From: Asparagopsis taxiformis | Lineage: Eukaryota > Rhodophyta > Florideophyceae > Bonnemaisoniales > Bonnemaisoniaceae | Reading direction: 5' to 3' | Assembly: GCA_030407315.1 (NCBI GenBank) | Contig: JALQPE010000519.1 | Location: 62,001 to 126,000 of the forward strand | DNA length: 64,000 bases | Shown: one piece after another, positions 47,875 through 57,337 of the stretch | Layout: each line of letters starts with the position of its first letter | Position numbering within the stretch: position 1 is the stretch's first letter | Program-made: the position numbers and the translations under genes | Notes under the pieces: model-generated | Database searches by the model: none | What the model saw: the letters and a program-made list of their open reading frames with translations, nothing else | Told to the model about the DNA's origin: nothing

Positions 47875-47912
47875 GTACGTGCGCGAATCTTGATCAAGAT
47901 TCGCGCACGTAC
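47875..47912. repeat. Perfect 38-bp palindrome
   Basis: Arms GTACGTGCGCGAATCTTGA and its exact complement, with no loop. Could form a cruciform or be a dimer-binding site or a transposon-end scar. Confidence 0.9.
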
Positions 47913-47939
47913 CTTCGTTCCATCCTCTACCCTCGAGGG

Positions 47940-48990
47940 TATGCGTTGAGGGAAGCGTGGGTTTTGAGTCTGACTATTTCCGTTGATGCGATATTTTTCA
48001 TGGGAAGCCTGTTGACTGATAGTGTGTATTGAGCAGAGGATGGAAGAGAGGTACGTGAAGTTTTGAAAGTATGCTGTGAGGGAAGGTTGGTTTTGAGTCT
48101 GACTGTTGTGGTTGATTCCGATGTTGTGTAGATGATGCAGGAATGTTGATGACGGAAGGTAAGTTTCATTGAGTGCCAAGATGTGCTTTGCGAAGATATG
48201 GACTGCTGACTATGATTATTATTCATTGCAAGGTTTTTGGATCATGGTTTGTATTGTGTGTAGGATGGATGAGAGGTACATTTGCGAGTTCTCAGGGTAT
48301 GTAGCGAGGGAAACGTTGGTTTTCAATCTGACTGTTGTGATTGATTCCGATGTTGCGTAGGTGATGGAGGAATAGTGATGACGGAAGGTAAGTCACATTG
48401 GGCACCCAGACCGGTTGTGCGAAGATGCGGAATGCTGACTACTTTTCTTGGCTACACGATTACGTGATTTATGGTTTTTATTGTGTGCAGGATGGAACAG
48501 GTAAGGTAAGTGTGCGAGTTTTGAAAGTAAGCAGCGAGGGAAGGTTGGTTTTGAGTCTGACTATTTCCGTTGATGCGATATTTTTCATTGGAAGCCTATT
48601 GAGTCATGGTGTGTATTGTGTGGAGCGAAGGTAAGTGTGCGAGTTTTGAAAGTAAGCAGCGAGGGAAGGTTGGTTTCGGGTCTGACTGTTGTGGTTGATT
48701 CCGATGTTGTGTAGATGATGCAGGAATGTTGATGACAGAAGGTAAGTTTCACTGAGCACCAAGACTTGTTTTGCGAAGATATGGACTGCTGACTTTGATT
48801 ATTCATTGCAAGGTTTTTGGGTCATGGTTTGTATTTTTTGTAGGATGGATGAGAGGTAAGTAAGGAAGTTTCTAGGATATCTGTCGTGGTAAGCGTTGCT
48901 TTTGAATCTGACTGTTGTGGTTGATTCTGATGTTGTGTATGTGATGCAGGAGTGGTGAAGCAGGAACGGCAGGACTCAAGGAGAGTGAAG
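47940..48990 (+). repeat. Tandem array of ~225-bp units with splice-site-like motifs
   Basis: Units repeat with GTGAGGGAAGGTTGG, TTGAGTCTGACTGTTGTGG, GATTCCGATGTTGTGTAG, GGAATGTTGATGACGGAAGG and GATGGATGAGAG at 48050-48273, 48273-48500 and 48630-48855, plus shorter ~128-bp variants (47955-48050 and 48500-48628). Each unit holds GGTAAGT-type donor motifs after a 12-20-base block and TGTGTAG or TGTGCAG acceptor motifs before it. The plus strand is G- and T-rich and C-poor. Confidence 0.75.
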
Positions 48991-49304
48991 AAGGGATGTA
49001 GGAAGATGGGGAATGAAGCTGTGAGGTGTTTCTGGTATGTGTATATTTTGGGGCATACGATAGAAGTGAGAGTGGGTTTCAAGTGGTGTAAGATTTTGCT
49101 GACCATGTTCGTGTTTGATGTCTTGATGATTTAATGGGCTGGGGTGGTGTCGAGGAAAGCGGGGATGGAATTGGGAAGGAGCGGATTTTTTGTAATCTAG
49201 GTCGTGAGGGTTCTTGAAGTATGTGCGGATGGTGGTGCATGGCGTTCGGATGGTAGGGAGAACGCGATAGTGAGGGAGATGGGTGATCGACGATATGCTG
49301 ACAG
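48991..49304 (+). other. G-rich intergenic stretch
   Basis: Nothing recognised; it continues the C-poor composition of the array. Confidence 0.35.
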
Positions 49305-49440
49305 GTATTTCATATTCTGGCTGGATACGTATTTCGTATTCTGGCTGGATACATATTCCGTATTCTGGCTGGATACGTATTTCCTATTCTAACCGGGTAT
49401 TTATTTCCTATTCTGACCAGATGTGTATTCCCTATTCTAG
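49305..49440 (+). repeat. 24-bp minisatellite
   Basis: About five to six degenerate copies of TATTCTGGCTGGATACGTAT with a period of 24, in frame as FWLDTYFV in a short open frame. Confidence 0.8.
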
Positions 49441-49562
49441 AGAGACGTATTGTATACGAGCAGTTTCCTAAATGAAAGAATAAAATACGGTCCGATATGG
49501 GCCCTGAATTTACCATCCGCTGTAATTTCTTCCCTCCCGGTTTTCGCTGATATATTGTATAC

Positions 49563-49862
49563 TGGATGTCGGGTCCTAGTATTCCGCCCAACGTACTAGA
49601 GAAAGTGGATGTCGGGTCCTAGTATTCCGCCATATGTACTAGAGAAAGTGGATGTCGGGTCCTAGTATTCCGCCATATGTACTAGAGAAAGTGGATGTCG
49701 GGCCCTAGTATTCCGCCATATATACTAGAGAAAGTGGACGTCCGCATCCAAAAAATTTTTATTTTTTTTGGACGCGGACGTTCATTTGTTCTAGTAAATC
49801 TTGGGGCCGACTAGGACCCGTACTAGAGAGACTGGACGTCCGCGTCCACTTCCGAAAACACA
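49563..49862 (+). repeat. 43-bp tandem repeat followed by GGACGTCC inverted motifs
   Basis: Four copies of TGGATGTCGGGTCCTAGTAT with a period of 43 (49563, 49606, 49649 and 49692). A block with TGGACGTCCGCATCCA, TTTGGACGCGGACGTTCA and ACTGGACGTCCGCGTCCA follows. It shares CTAGTA and GGACGTCC with the block at 28621-28910, in inverted and direct forms. Confidence 0.8.
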
Positions 49863-50698
49863 GACGTATTCATGATACTATTGTCTCCCATTGTAATCCC
49901 TGCAATCTCAGTTCGTTCAATCGGTTCTCTGTTCAAATGTTGTGTAGACGATGAAATCCACAATTGTGGTACCTCCGAGTGCGCTTCCCGTCTCTCAGCT
50001 TCCTCTCATATACTGTCCGGACAAGACATCCCCTACGTACCTTCAGTCCTGATGAACCTTACACTGCACCCGCCCAGCACCTCTGACTCTACCTGATCCT
50101 GATACCTCCACAAAGCGTTTAGCCCTTTCCATCAATCTACACCTAATAGTATGTACCTCTAGCGCATATAATGCAATCGAACCCGTTTACCTCACCACGT
50201 CAATTATCATTCATATTCCAACAACCTATTTCATCCACACTCTCCACCTCGCTTCTTCTTCCGTACCATTGATTCCTATCAATCGATTCTACGTGAGTTT
50301 TATACATTTACTACGATCCACCTCTCCTACAAGTCTGAAAAATTCATTTCTACACTAACTTTTGCTACTCACAAATAAACGGTTCCCGTGCAGGCCACTG
50401 CTTGAATTTCTTCCTATTGGCGTACTCGGCTGCAAAGGATTCATAGACTATTTAAACGGTGATCATATAAATGGTTTTCAATGTGCTCCAATGGACAATA
50501 CACCAAAGAACATCAATATGAATTCATTTCAACTACCTATTCACTACTGCGACTCAGTTTTCTTGCATACCAAATCTCATTGCGTTCCTACCCTAGTCGA
50601 TTCAAAATGCTTCCTCTTCGTCAGTTGATCAATATTCCTTACAACGAGCAGGTCCTCTGGACATCCTAAAGTTGGTTACTTAACCTTAACAATCGATG
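49863..50698 (+). other. AT-rich intergenic region, nothing recognised
   Basis: Short open frames only, none with a recognisable domain. Confidence 0.4.
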
Positions 50699-51131
50699 AA
50701 TTTGCTGTAATGAAACGTTTTCTTACAGCAAAGTCATCGTTACGATGACTTTGCTGTAAGAAAACAAATCATTACAGCAGCCATGATTTCTTTACCGGGT
50801 AAAAAAATTGTGGCCGCTGTAATGAAACGTTTTCTCACAGCAAAGTCATCGTAACGATGACTTTGCTGTAAGAAAGCAAATCATTAGAGCGGCCACAATT
50901 CTTTTACCCGGTAAAAATTCTTGCTGATTTTTTACCCGGTAAAAAATTCTTCGGCCACTGCAAGAAAACGGTTCCTTACAGCAAAGTCATCGTAACGATG
51001 ACTTTGCTGTAAGAAAGCAAATCATTACAGCTGCCACGATTTTTTTACCCGGTAAAAAATTCTTGGCCACTGTAATGGCAACGTTTTCTTACAGCAAAGT
51101 CATCGTAACGATGACTTTGCTGTAAGCATAC
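50699..51131. repeat. Palindromic repeat cluster 4
   Basis: Four palindromes (centres near 50741, 50853, 50994 and 51108) of the CAGCAAAGTCATCG family with TTTACCCGGTAAA motifs, spaced about 113 or 141 bp apart. The outer TTACAG ends seen in clusters 1-3 are missing or decayed here. It lies just beyond the 3' end of the transposase gene at 51247-55050. Confidence 0.8.
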
Positions 51132-51246
51132 CTCCCTCCATCCTCTCAGATCCTCTCCCCACTACTTTGCACCAATCCACCAACGCCCTAGAGTGTACAA
51201 TTCATATGTGATGCATCTGGTTATTCATTTTATTCTTCTCTAAAAA

Positions 51247-54200
51247 TCATGCAGCCCTCGGTGGAAATCCGTCTCGCCTACATAGTGCATATATCTCTCC
51301 ACCCTCCAGCAGTCCGGGTCCGTGCCTTACCTCCCTCATGTTCTCATCATATTCGCATACACTCCCATTGCAATAGTGCATACCAAACACCTCAGTGACT
51401 CCCTCACTCATCTCCACAATTACTGTTCGTCGCCTCTCTTCGACCTTGAACACTCCTTCATCAGTTTTTTGCAAACCCAGGCAAACTCCATAAGCTGTAC
51501 CTTGCTCATCTCTCGCACTCTCGTTCCTCAGGATAAAGAACGCTAGAACAATAAAAACCCGCGGTTCATAATTAATTCTTCCCCGCATTATCTCTGATGT
51601 GAGACGAGACGCCGGGTACAGAATCGCTTGTGAAGTTGCACCATCCTCACATGCCCTCTGTTCAGGGCAAACAGCATGGATGATAGCTCCTGATTCTAGA
51701 GAGCCAGACCTCTGCACTGTTTTCCTTCCCCACTCTGTCGTAGTGCTTCTAGAAACTCTTCTCACCCATTCGGCATACTTTCCACACCCGCTTGTTCCGC
51801 TTCCGTACCTTTCGGTAAAGAACCGTTTGAAAACACCTACAGCACCCTCTGCCATATCACATTTTCCATTCATGTACTCCTTGACCTCGTCAATAGATAT
51901 ACCTCCATGCCCTCTCCACGTCACAATTTCACCATACGCCGACAATATCTTTCCTCGACGCTGGGAGAGAAGCTGGAGAACCGGTTCCTGGAAGCAGTTT
52001 TTCACTACCTCGTCTTCCACATCTATTTCTCTCCCTAGCTCCTGTGAAAGAACGTTGACCATTTGAGAGCATTCGGACGAGAACCAATGTTGTGGCTCCA
52101 TGCCGATTTCGCGCAAAACAATGGCCACTCTCGTCTGCCAGTCATCCGCAAGAACTAATTCCAGCGCTGAAAGCTGTTCGCTTTGGTGATTGGACATTCT
52201 CACACCTTTCTTCAGCGGCTGATGCATCCGTTCGAATATAAGCTCCTGCACGTGCTTCACAGAGCCGTAAGCAGGAAGCGTATGAACACAAAACTCGACA
52301 AGACGATGAACATTAGGCTTGTCCAAATGTGCTCCTGCTCCCTTCACTTTCCGACAATACTCATTCAACGTCTCCACGTAGTCTACGGTTCTTCCCAGAA
52401 TGTATTCATTCCTGCCACCTTCTCCGTCAGCCGTCTCTACTTCATGTGGACCGTCTTTCCACCATACGGGCATGAAACTAATACACGAAACCAGCTTCTG
52501 AAACATCACTACTAGTTTGACGGCCCCATCAAATTTTTCACGATGACCTTCCCCTTTCCCATCCATCATTCGAGCTGCGTTTTCGAATGCCATAGGTGCT
52601 ATCAGCAGCACACTGAATATGTCACTCATGTTCATGGAAAGCAGATTGTTGGTTCCAAATAAACGGTTCTGCCTTCCCATCCTGAACTTCTTCAGAGCGC
52701 CCAGAATTTGCAATTCAGCTACCTCTCGAATTCGTGGGCTGGCAGCTGAAATACAAGCGTTCAGTACATCTTGTGCCAGTCCAGACAATAGATGGTCAGG
52801 TGCTATCACTGCGGAACGGTACGGGTCAAAAATTGCTGGGACAACTGAAACTCCGTTTTCCGTCTTCGGTACTTCTTCCTGCACTGCTTCCAAGGAAGTG
52901 CTCAGGACATGAAATGGTAAATCTTCCCCTTCTTCTGCAGCCAGTCCGAGAGTGCGAAACTGGGTTTCTGTGGCATCCTTACGTGTCGATGCATTCCGAT
53001 ACTTGCTCCTGGCATGCGTCGATGTTTGCCCGTTCACTACCGAAGTGTATGCATTCTTCGTGCCACCAGTACTGCTCAGGTCATATTTGCGGAAACTGCA
53101 GATGTGGCACGGAGAGTTTGATGTGTGTCCAAGAACATCCAGGGTATGTGAAACTGCAGGATAGTCTCCAATACTCCCCACTGGGTCTAGAAATACCACA
53201 ACATCTTCTCCCTCTGCATTTTTCGTTGAGAAACCCTCTGTGCTTCCTCGCACTATATCTTGAACGATATATCGCAATACACAATTTGTGGACACTCCCG
53301 GAGGTGGCAAACCAATCACTCGAACCGCTTGGTAGCTTCCCCTTTTCCGAGGCGGTAGATTGAGAGGTAACATATAGCATCCACCAAAACTTCCCTTCCT
53401 GCTTGTGAATGGTTCAAAGTCATCCGTGTAAAGGAGAAATCGGTAAACAAAGTAGTTTCGACCATCCTCCAGCTTTCCCCAACATGGTGCATCTTCTCGC
53501 GGAGACGCTGGGTGCCATTGCGACCTGTGGTCTCCGAAACCATCCGAGAACACCCCTGAAACACGAATTTCTTCATAGTTGGGGCTTCCTAGTCTATCGG
53601 GCGGGTTTCTGGCTTCCGCAAAGCTCGCGCCCGGTGAAAAGCAAAGTAACATGGTGGATGCTTCTCCGACCTGCTCTTTGAAATACCTGTTCACCAATAC
53701 GACGTGTGGAACAATATCACCCTCTTCCATTCCAATTGGTAATAGAACGGTTATCACGTCCCCAGCTCGTGTTCCTTTTCCCTTGGCTCCTGCTCCGATT
53801 ACACATTGCGATATCGCTCGCAGAGCATGCTGCCTCTCCCATTCCAATAGATGTGACATTCGCGGCTGCAGATATTTTTCGACATGCACATCATGCTCAC
53901 CGTCGTGTCGAGCCTCATAGGTAACTATGGTCCTAGCATGAAGTTCCCACAACGACGTAACCGCCAATCTTCTCCTCTTCGGTTTCCCACCATCTCTGTC
54001 ATTCTTCCTGAACCCTTTTGCTCTTTCGATGACGGCAACCTGACGAGCTCCTGGATGACATCGGATTCGAATTGCTGTTCCTTCAGGTACATAAATGTGC
54101 TTCAAACCCTTTTTCCCATCGCTGTCAATGGGAACAACTGCTGTGCGAACGAATGGGTCGCTCAAAACACCCCTCCTGCACTTTGCAATGAACGAATCTT

Positions 54201-55050
54201 CAATGCTGCACTCTGCGGTTGATTTTTCTCCTTCCGAGCTTCGATTGTTCGCATCACTGCGGAATGCTTTAAAGATTGGTCGAGTCTGGACATCTTTCAG
54301 AGCCCATGTGCTTGGGAATACAATACGAACTTTCGCCATTCCTCCACAATTGTCTCTGTCATCTGTTGTTCCACGGGTTCCTACTGCACCTCGATGCTGT
54401 GCAGCTCTTGCTCCGCTCTTTCGAAGGTCTATCGGAAACTCGATGCCACAGCTCTTTGCATAGCAGTGTTTCCTCAAGAATGGTAGTATCTTCTGTCGCA
54501 TCACAGAGTCCGACGGGACGTGCTCATTTGGATCTCTGCGGAAATTCATTCCGAACAGGGTACCTTCATAGTGGGCTCTTGTCATTCTTTGAGTTCCACT
54601 CAGCTGAAGAGCCCCATACATCGCAGGCCATTGTAGTAATGCCTTGAAATCACCACATGCTTCATCCCCAGCATTTCGGTCTATCGGGCCTCCAGTTGAA
54701 ATGGAATCAGAACCTCGTCCGGTTGCTTCTTCCGATTCCATTAGCGTGCTCGATGCTACGTAGATGTCACTTCCAGCTTCATCGTTGTTGCTGTACACAT
54801 CAATACAACCTTCTATTGTGTCACCCATAGGGATTGGGGACTCCAATAGGTCATCTGTGGTACACTCACGTCGTAGCTCATTACCTCTCGGGATTTCTTT
54901 GTTCATGCAGGCTGCATCACTGCTGCGGATTTCTCCCTGCAGTTTCCCAGGAAGCTGTTTACTGGGACTGGCCACATTGAGTGAATCGAATCTCGCTTTT
55001 GTCCTACGACTTGTGGTTTTCTTTCGAATAGGAGTCCGTCTCGGAGCCAT
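51247..55050 (-). CDS. CACTA-superfamily-like transposase, divergent family
   Basis: 1267 residues, intact, with a basic N-terminus (MAPRRTPIRKKTTSRRTKAR). The core order is that of CACTA/Tnp2-like DDE enzymes: YTDDFEPF (D543/D544) with GSFGGCYMLPLNLPP; FLDPVGSIGDYPAVSHTLD (D622 or D629) followed by LGHTSNSPCHIC; and ELIFERMHQPLKK (E940). It differs strongly from the 44237-47278 transposase, so it belongs to another subfamily. I infer DNA cut-and-paste activity. Palindromic cluster 4 downstream could be its subterminal binding array, and a different hairpin array lies upstream at 56850-57320. Confidence 0.7.
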   Translation of the reverse strand: MAPRRTPIRKKTTSRRTKARFDSLNVASPSKQLPGKLQGEIRSSDAACMNKEIPRGNELRRECTTDDLLESPIPMGDTIEGCIDVYSNNDEAGSDIYVASSTLMESEEATGRGSDSISTGGPIDRNAGDEACGDFKALLQWPAMYGALQLSGTQRMTRAHYEGTLFGMNFRRDPNEHVPSDSVMRQKILPFLRKHCYAKSCGIEFPIDLRKSGARAAQHRGAVGTRGTTDDRDNCGGMAKVRIVFPSTWALKDVQTRPIFKAFRSDANNRSSEGEKSTAECSIEDSFIAKCRRGVLSDPFVRTAVVPIDSDGKKGLKHIYVPEGTAIRIRCHPGARQVAVIERAKGFRKNDRDGGKPKRRRLAVTSLWELHARTIVTYEARHDGEHDVHVEKYLQPRMSHLLEWERQHALRAISQCVIGAGAKGKGTRAGDVITVLLPIGMEEGDIVPHVVLVNRYFKEQVGEASTMLLCFSPGASFAEARNPPDRLGSPNYEEIRVSGVFSDGFGDHRSQWHPASPREDAPCWGKLEDGRNYFVYRFLLYTDDFEPFTSRKGSFGGCYMLPLNLPPRKRGSYQAVRVIGLPPPGVSTNCVLRYIVQDIVRGSTEGFSTKNAEGEDVVVFLDPVGSIGDYPAVSHTLDVLGHTSNSPCHICSFRKYDLSSTGGTKNAYTSVVNGQTSTHARSKYRNASTRKDATETQFRTLGLAAEEGEDLPFHVLSTSLEAVQEEVPKTENGVSVVPAIFDPYRSAVIAPDHLLSGLAQDVLNACISAASPRIREVAELQILGALKKFRMGRQNRLFGTNNLLSMNMSDIFSVLLIAPMAFENAARMMDGKGEGHREKFDGAVKLVVMFQKLVSCISFMPVWWKDGPHEVETADGEGGRNEYILGRTVDYVETLNEYCRKVKGAGAHLDKPNVHRLVEFCVHTLPAYGSVKHVQELIFERMHQPLKKGVRMSNHQSEQLSALELVLADDWQTRVAIVLREIGMEPQHWFSSECSQMVNVLSQELGREIDVEDEVVKNCFQEPVLQLLSQRRGKILSAYGEIVTWRGHGGISIDEVKEYMNGKCDMAEGAVGVFKRFFTERYGSGTSGCGKYAEWVRRVSRSTTTEWGRKTVQRSGSLESGAIIHAVCPEQRACEDGATSQAILYPASRLTSEIMRGRINYEPRVFIVLAFFILRNESARDEQGTAYGVCLGLQKTDEGVFKVEERRRTVIVEMSEGVTEVFGMHYCNGSVCEYDENMREVRHGPGLLEGGEIYALCRRDGFPPRAA

Positions 55051-55123
55051 CTTGATGTTTTTGTTCTTTTCTTCTTCGCTCAGTTTTGTTGCATAGAATA
55101 CAACTCTAAACTTCTACGACATA

Positions 55124-55171
55124 ACTACTATCTCAATAAAGTACTACGTAGTACTGTATTGAGATAGTAGT
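55124..55171. repeat. Near-perfect 48-bp palindrome upstream of the transposase
   Basis: Arms ACTACTATCTCAATA-AAGTACTAC with one mismatch and no loop, 73 bp upstream of the start codon of the 51247-55050 gene. Possible operator or end-binding site. Confidence 0.85.
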
Positions 55172-56038
55172 ACTACTTTTAACCGTTACGAAACCTTTCC
55201 AGGCTTTCATTCGATCCAATGAACTGGTTCACCACAATGCTTTGCCCTATGCTCATTGCTTTATGCACATTGATTGCTATTTCATCCGGACTCAACATCG
55301 TTTTGCTATCTTGTATCGCATTTCCTAACCACAAACCCAGCCAAGATGTATCCATTTCCGGAAAACGGCCGTTTATTTTGCAGTGATGCTCTAGGCACTA
55401 ATACTGAATCTGATTTTCTCATACACGTACTTCCTACTCGTATACTCTACCACATTTTCGGCCCTATTTACAAGTTGAAAGCACAATCTCTCGTTGAATC
55501 GTACTCGGTGTGATATCTTAAATTAGCATAAATTTATATATTGCAATGCAGATTCACTGCTCGCTTGCAACATGAAAATTATAAAATTTCTCCCACACTG
55601 CTGTTTCCTAGCCGCCCACATCCACGTGGCCCGCTTTGACTGCCTGCCAAGTGTGCTCAGAGCATGCAATGACGTCATCGATATATACCGTCCAAATCAT
55701 CACTGGAAGCGCGGACTCCTCGTCCAGGAAAGTGCGCCATTTTTCCTACTCCTCGCCTCACCCTTTCCTTTAGGCCCCATATGCTAGTGTTTATCCTATA
55801 TTTCTGTAGTGATGACGTCATTATAGACTAGAGAAGGCGGTAGAAGATACAATAATTTTGCGCCTGTTCTGCCAGGTCATGTGCTTCAAAGCGTAATTCG
55901 CACCCTAGGTATCGTTTTTCTGGGCCTCCCATCGCACCGCTCCGTTTCAAATTCATCCCTCTATTGTTCTCCTACACGTCATTTCCGCCCGCAGAGTGCT
56001 ACTTAAACAACAGATTCTGGAAATCCCTGTTTCCATCT
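55172..56038 (+). other. AT-rich intergenic region, nothing recognised
   Basis: Only short open frames without recognisable features. Confidence 0.4.
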
Positions 56039-56176
56039 TCATATCCATCGGAAACAAAGCAACAACCTTGGCCGTGGAAGCTGTATAGATCATCTATACT
56101 GCTTCCAAAGCGTAAGTTGTAGATCATCAATACTGCTTCCAAGGCCAAAGTTGTTGCTTTGTCTCCGACGGATATG
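56039..56176. repeat. Imperfect ~42-bp inverted repeat (hairpin)
   Basis: The left arm CATATCCATCGGAAACAAAG...GGAAGC pairs with the right arm GCTTCCAAGG...GTCTCCGACGGATATG with a few mismatches. The loop holds a second copy of GATCATC-ATACTGCTTCCAA. A long stem that could be a small-RNA precursor or a MITE remnant. Confidence 0.75.
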
Positions 56177-56849
56177 AACCATGATGGTACGTTTCCACAA
56201 CTCACGCCACTAACCCAGTTTTCTATTTGTTTTCTCTTTCTCAGGTTTCCAGTCGGTGAGTGTTCCACTTCTACTTTCATTTATCTTTCTCTCTTACCAC
56301 TTCTCCACTACTTTTCTTTTCTGCCTGTGAGTACATATCTCAATTTGGGATGCAATGGTATTTGTTAAGGTACGTTAGTCTCCTAATCACCATCAATTTC
56401 CCTCTCCAATTCAACGTCACTAACTTGTTTCCTTTCTCTACATCATTTTTTCTTCTTCTCTTCATTTCCTAGCTTATTCATGCAGCTCAATCAGTTGATA
56501 GATTTCTAGACTTTTCTAGTAGTTTTAGTTGTACTCGTCGGAATAGTGTTAGTTGTAGTAGCATTTTTAACATAGGGATTGTTTATTCTCAATGTAGCCT
56601 GCGCAAATAAACAAATCCAGAGTGAAGCTTCCCATATCGCACCCTCTTAGATTGCTACCTATCCTACCGCGTATACCTCTCGCTAGCTCATAGTCACTTC
56701 GAAATAAAAATTCCTAGCCGTACTATTCTGTCCATTCCCATATGAATACCGTCCATGCCCCATCCTCATAGCGCTAGAACTGCCTTCCTCTACCCCAGAA
56801 AGATGCCCACGACAGCGTGACGCTCCATCTCATCCACCACTCCCAGACA
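56177..56849 (+). other. Pyrimidine-rich intergenic region
   Basis: Runs of TTTCTCTTTCTC type; no gene supported. Confidence 0.4.
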
Positions 56850-57325
56850 CCGAATTTTACTATATCAGGACACTACGTTTACTGTCTCCAGGTGCTGCCC
56901 AGGGCAGCACAAAGTACTGTCTACAGGTACTGCCCAGGACAGTGAAAATCACTGTCTCCAGGTACTGCCCAGGACAGTGCACCGTGTTGGTTCCATCTAT
57001 TGTCCCAGGCAGCGTATTTCACTATCCGGCCATGTTGCCTTGGCCAATACAAAACACTATCCGCCAACACTGCCCAGTACAGTAAATTACATCATATCCA
57101 ACTATTGAATAAATCATTAATTTTTACTGTCTCCATTCACTGCCTCAGACAGTACTGTGAGACAGTGTTTTTTACTGTCTGCAGACAGTGTTCCGTACTG
57201 TCTGCCAGACAGTGCAAATCACTGTCTCCAAGTGTGGCATTAATTTTCATTTGCCGCATAGTGATTTTTACTGTCTCAGACAGTAAAAATCACTGTCTCG
57301 CCGTACTGTCTGAGGCCCCCTTTTC
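56850..57325. repeat. ACTGTC hairpin array
   Basis: About a dozen ACTGTC/GACAGT pairs forming short palindromes such as ACTGTCTCAGACAGT, TACTGTCTGCAGACAGT and CTCCAGGTACTGCCCAGGAC. The array ends directly before the deleted G1 copy. It could be the subterminal repeat of a DNA transposon into or beside which the retroelement fragment landed. Confidence 0.75.
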
Positions 57326-57337
57326 AACACCGTAGTG

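Noticed and set aside
57001..57060. CACTA motifs (CACTATCCGGCC, CACTATCCGCC) as transposon termini
   Set aside because: They lie inside the ACTGTC array with no inverted partner at a suitable distance.
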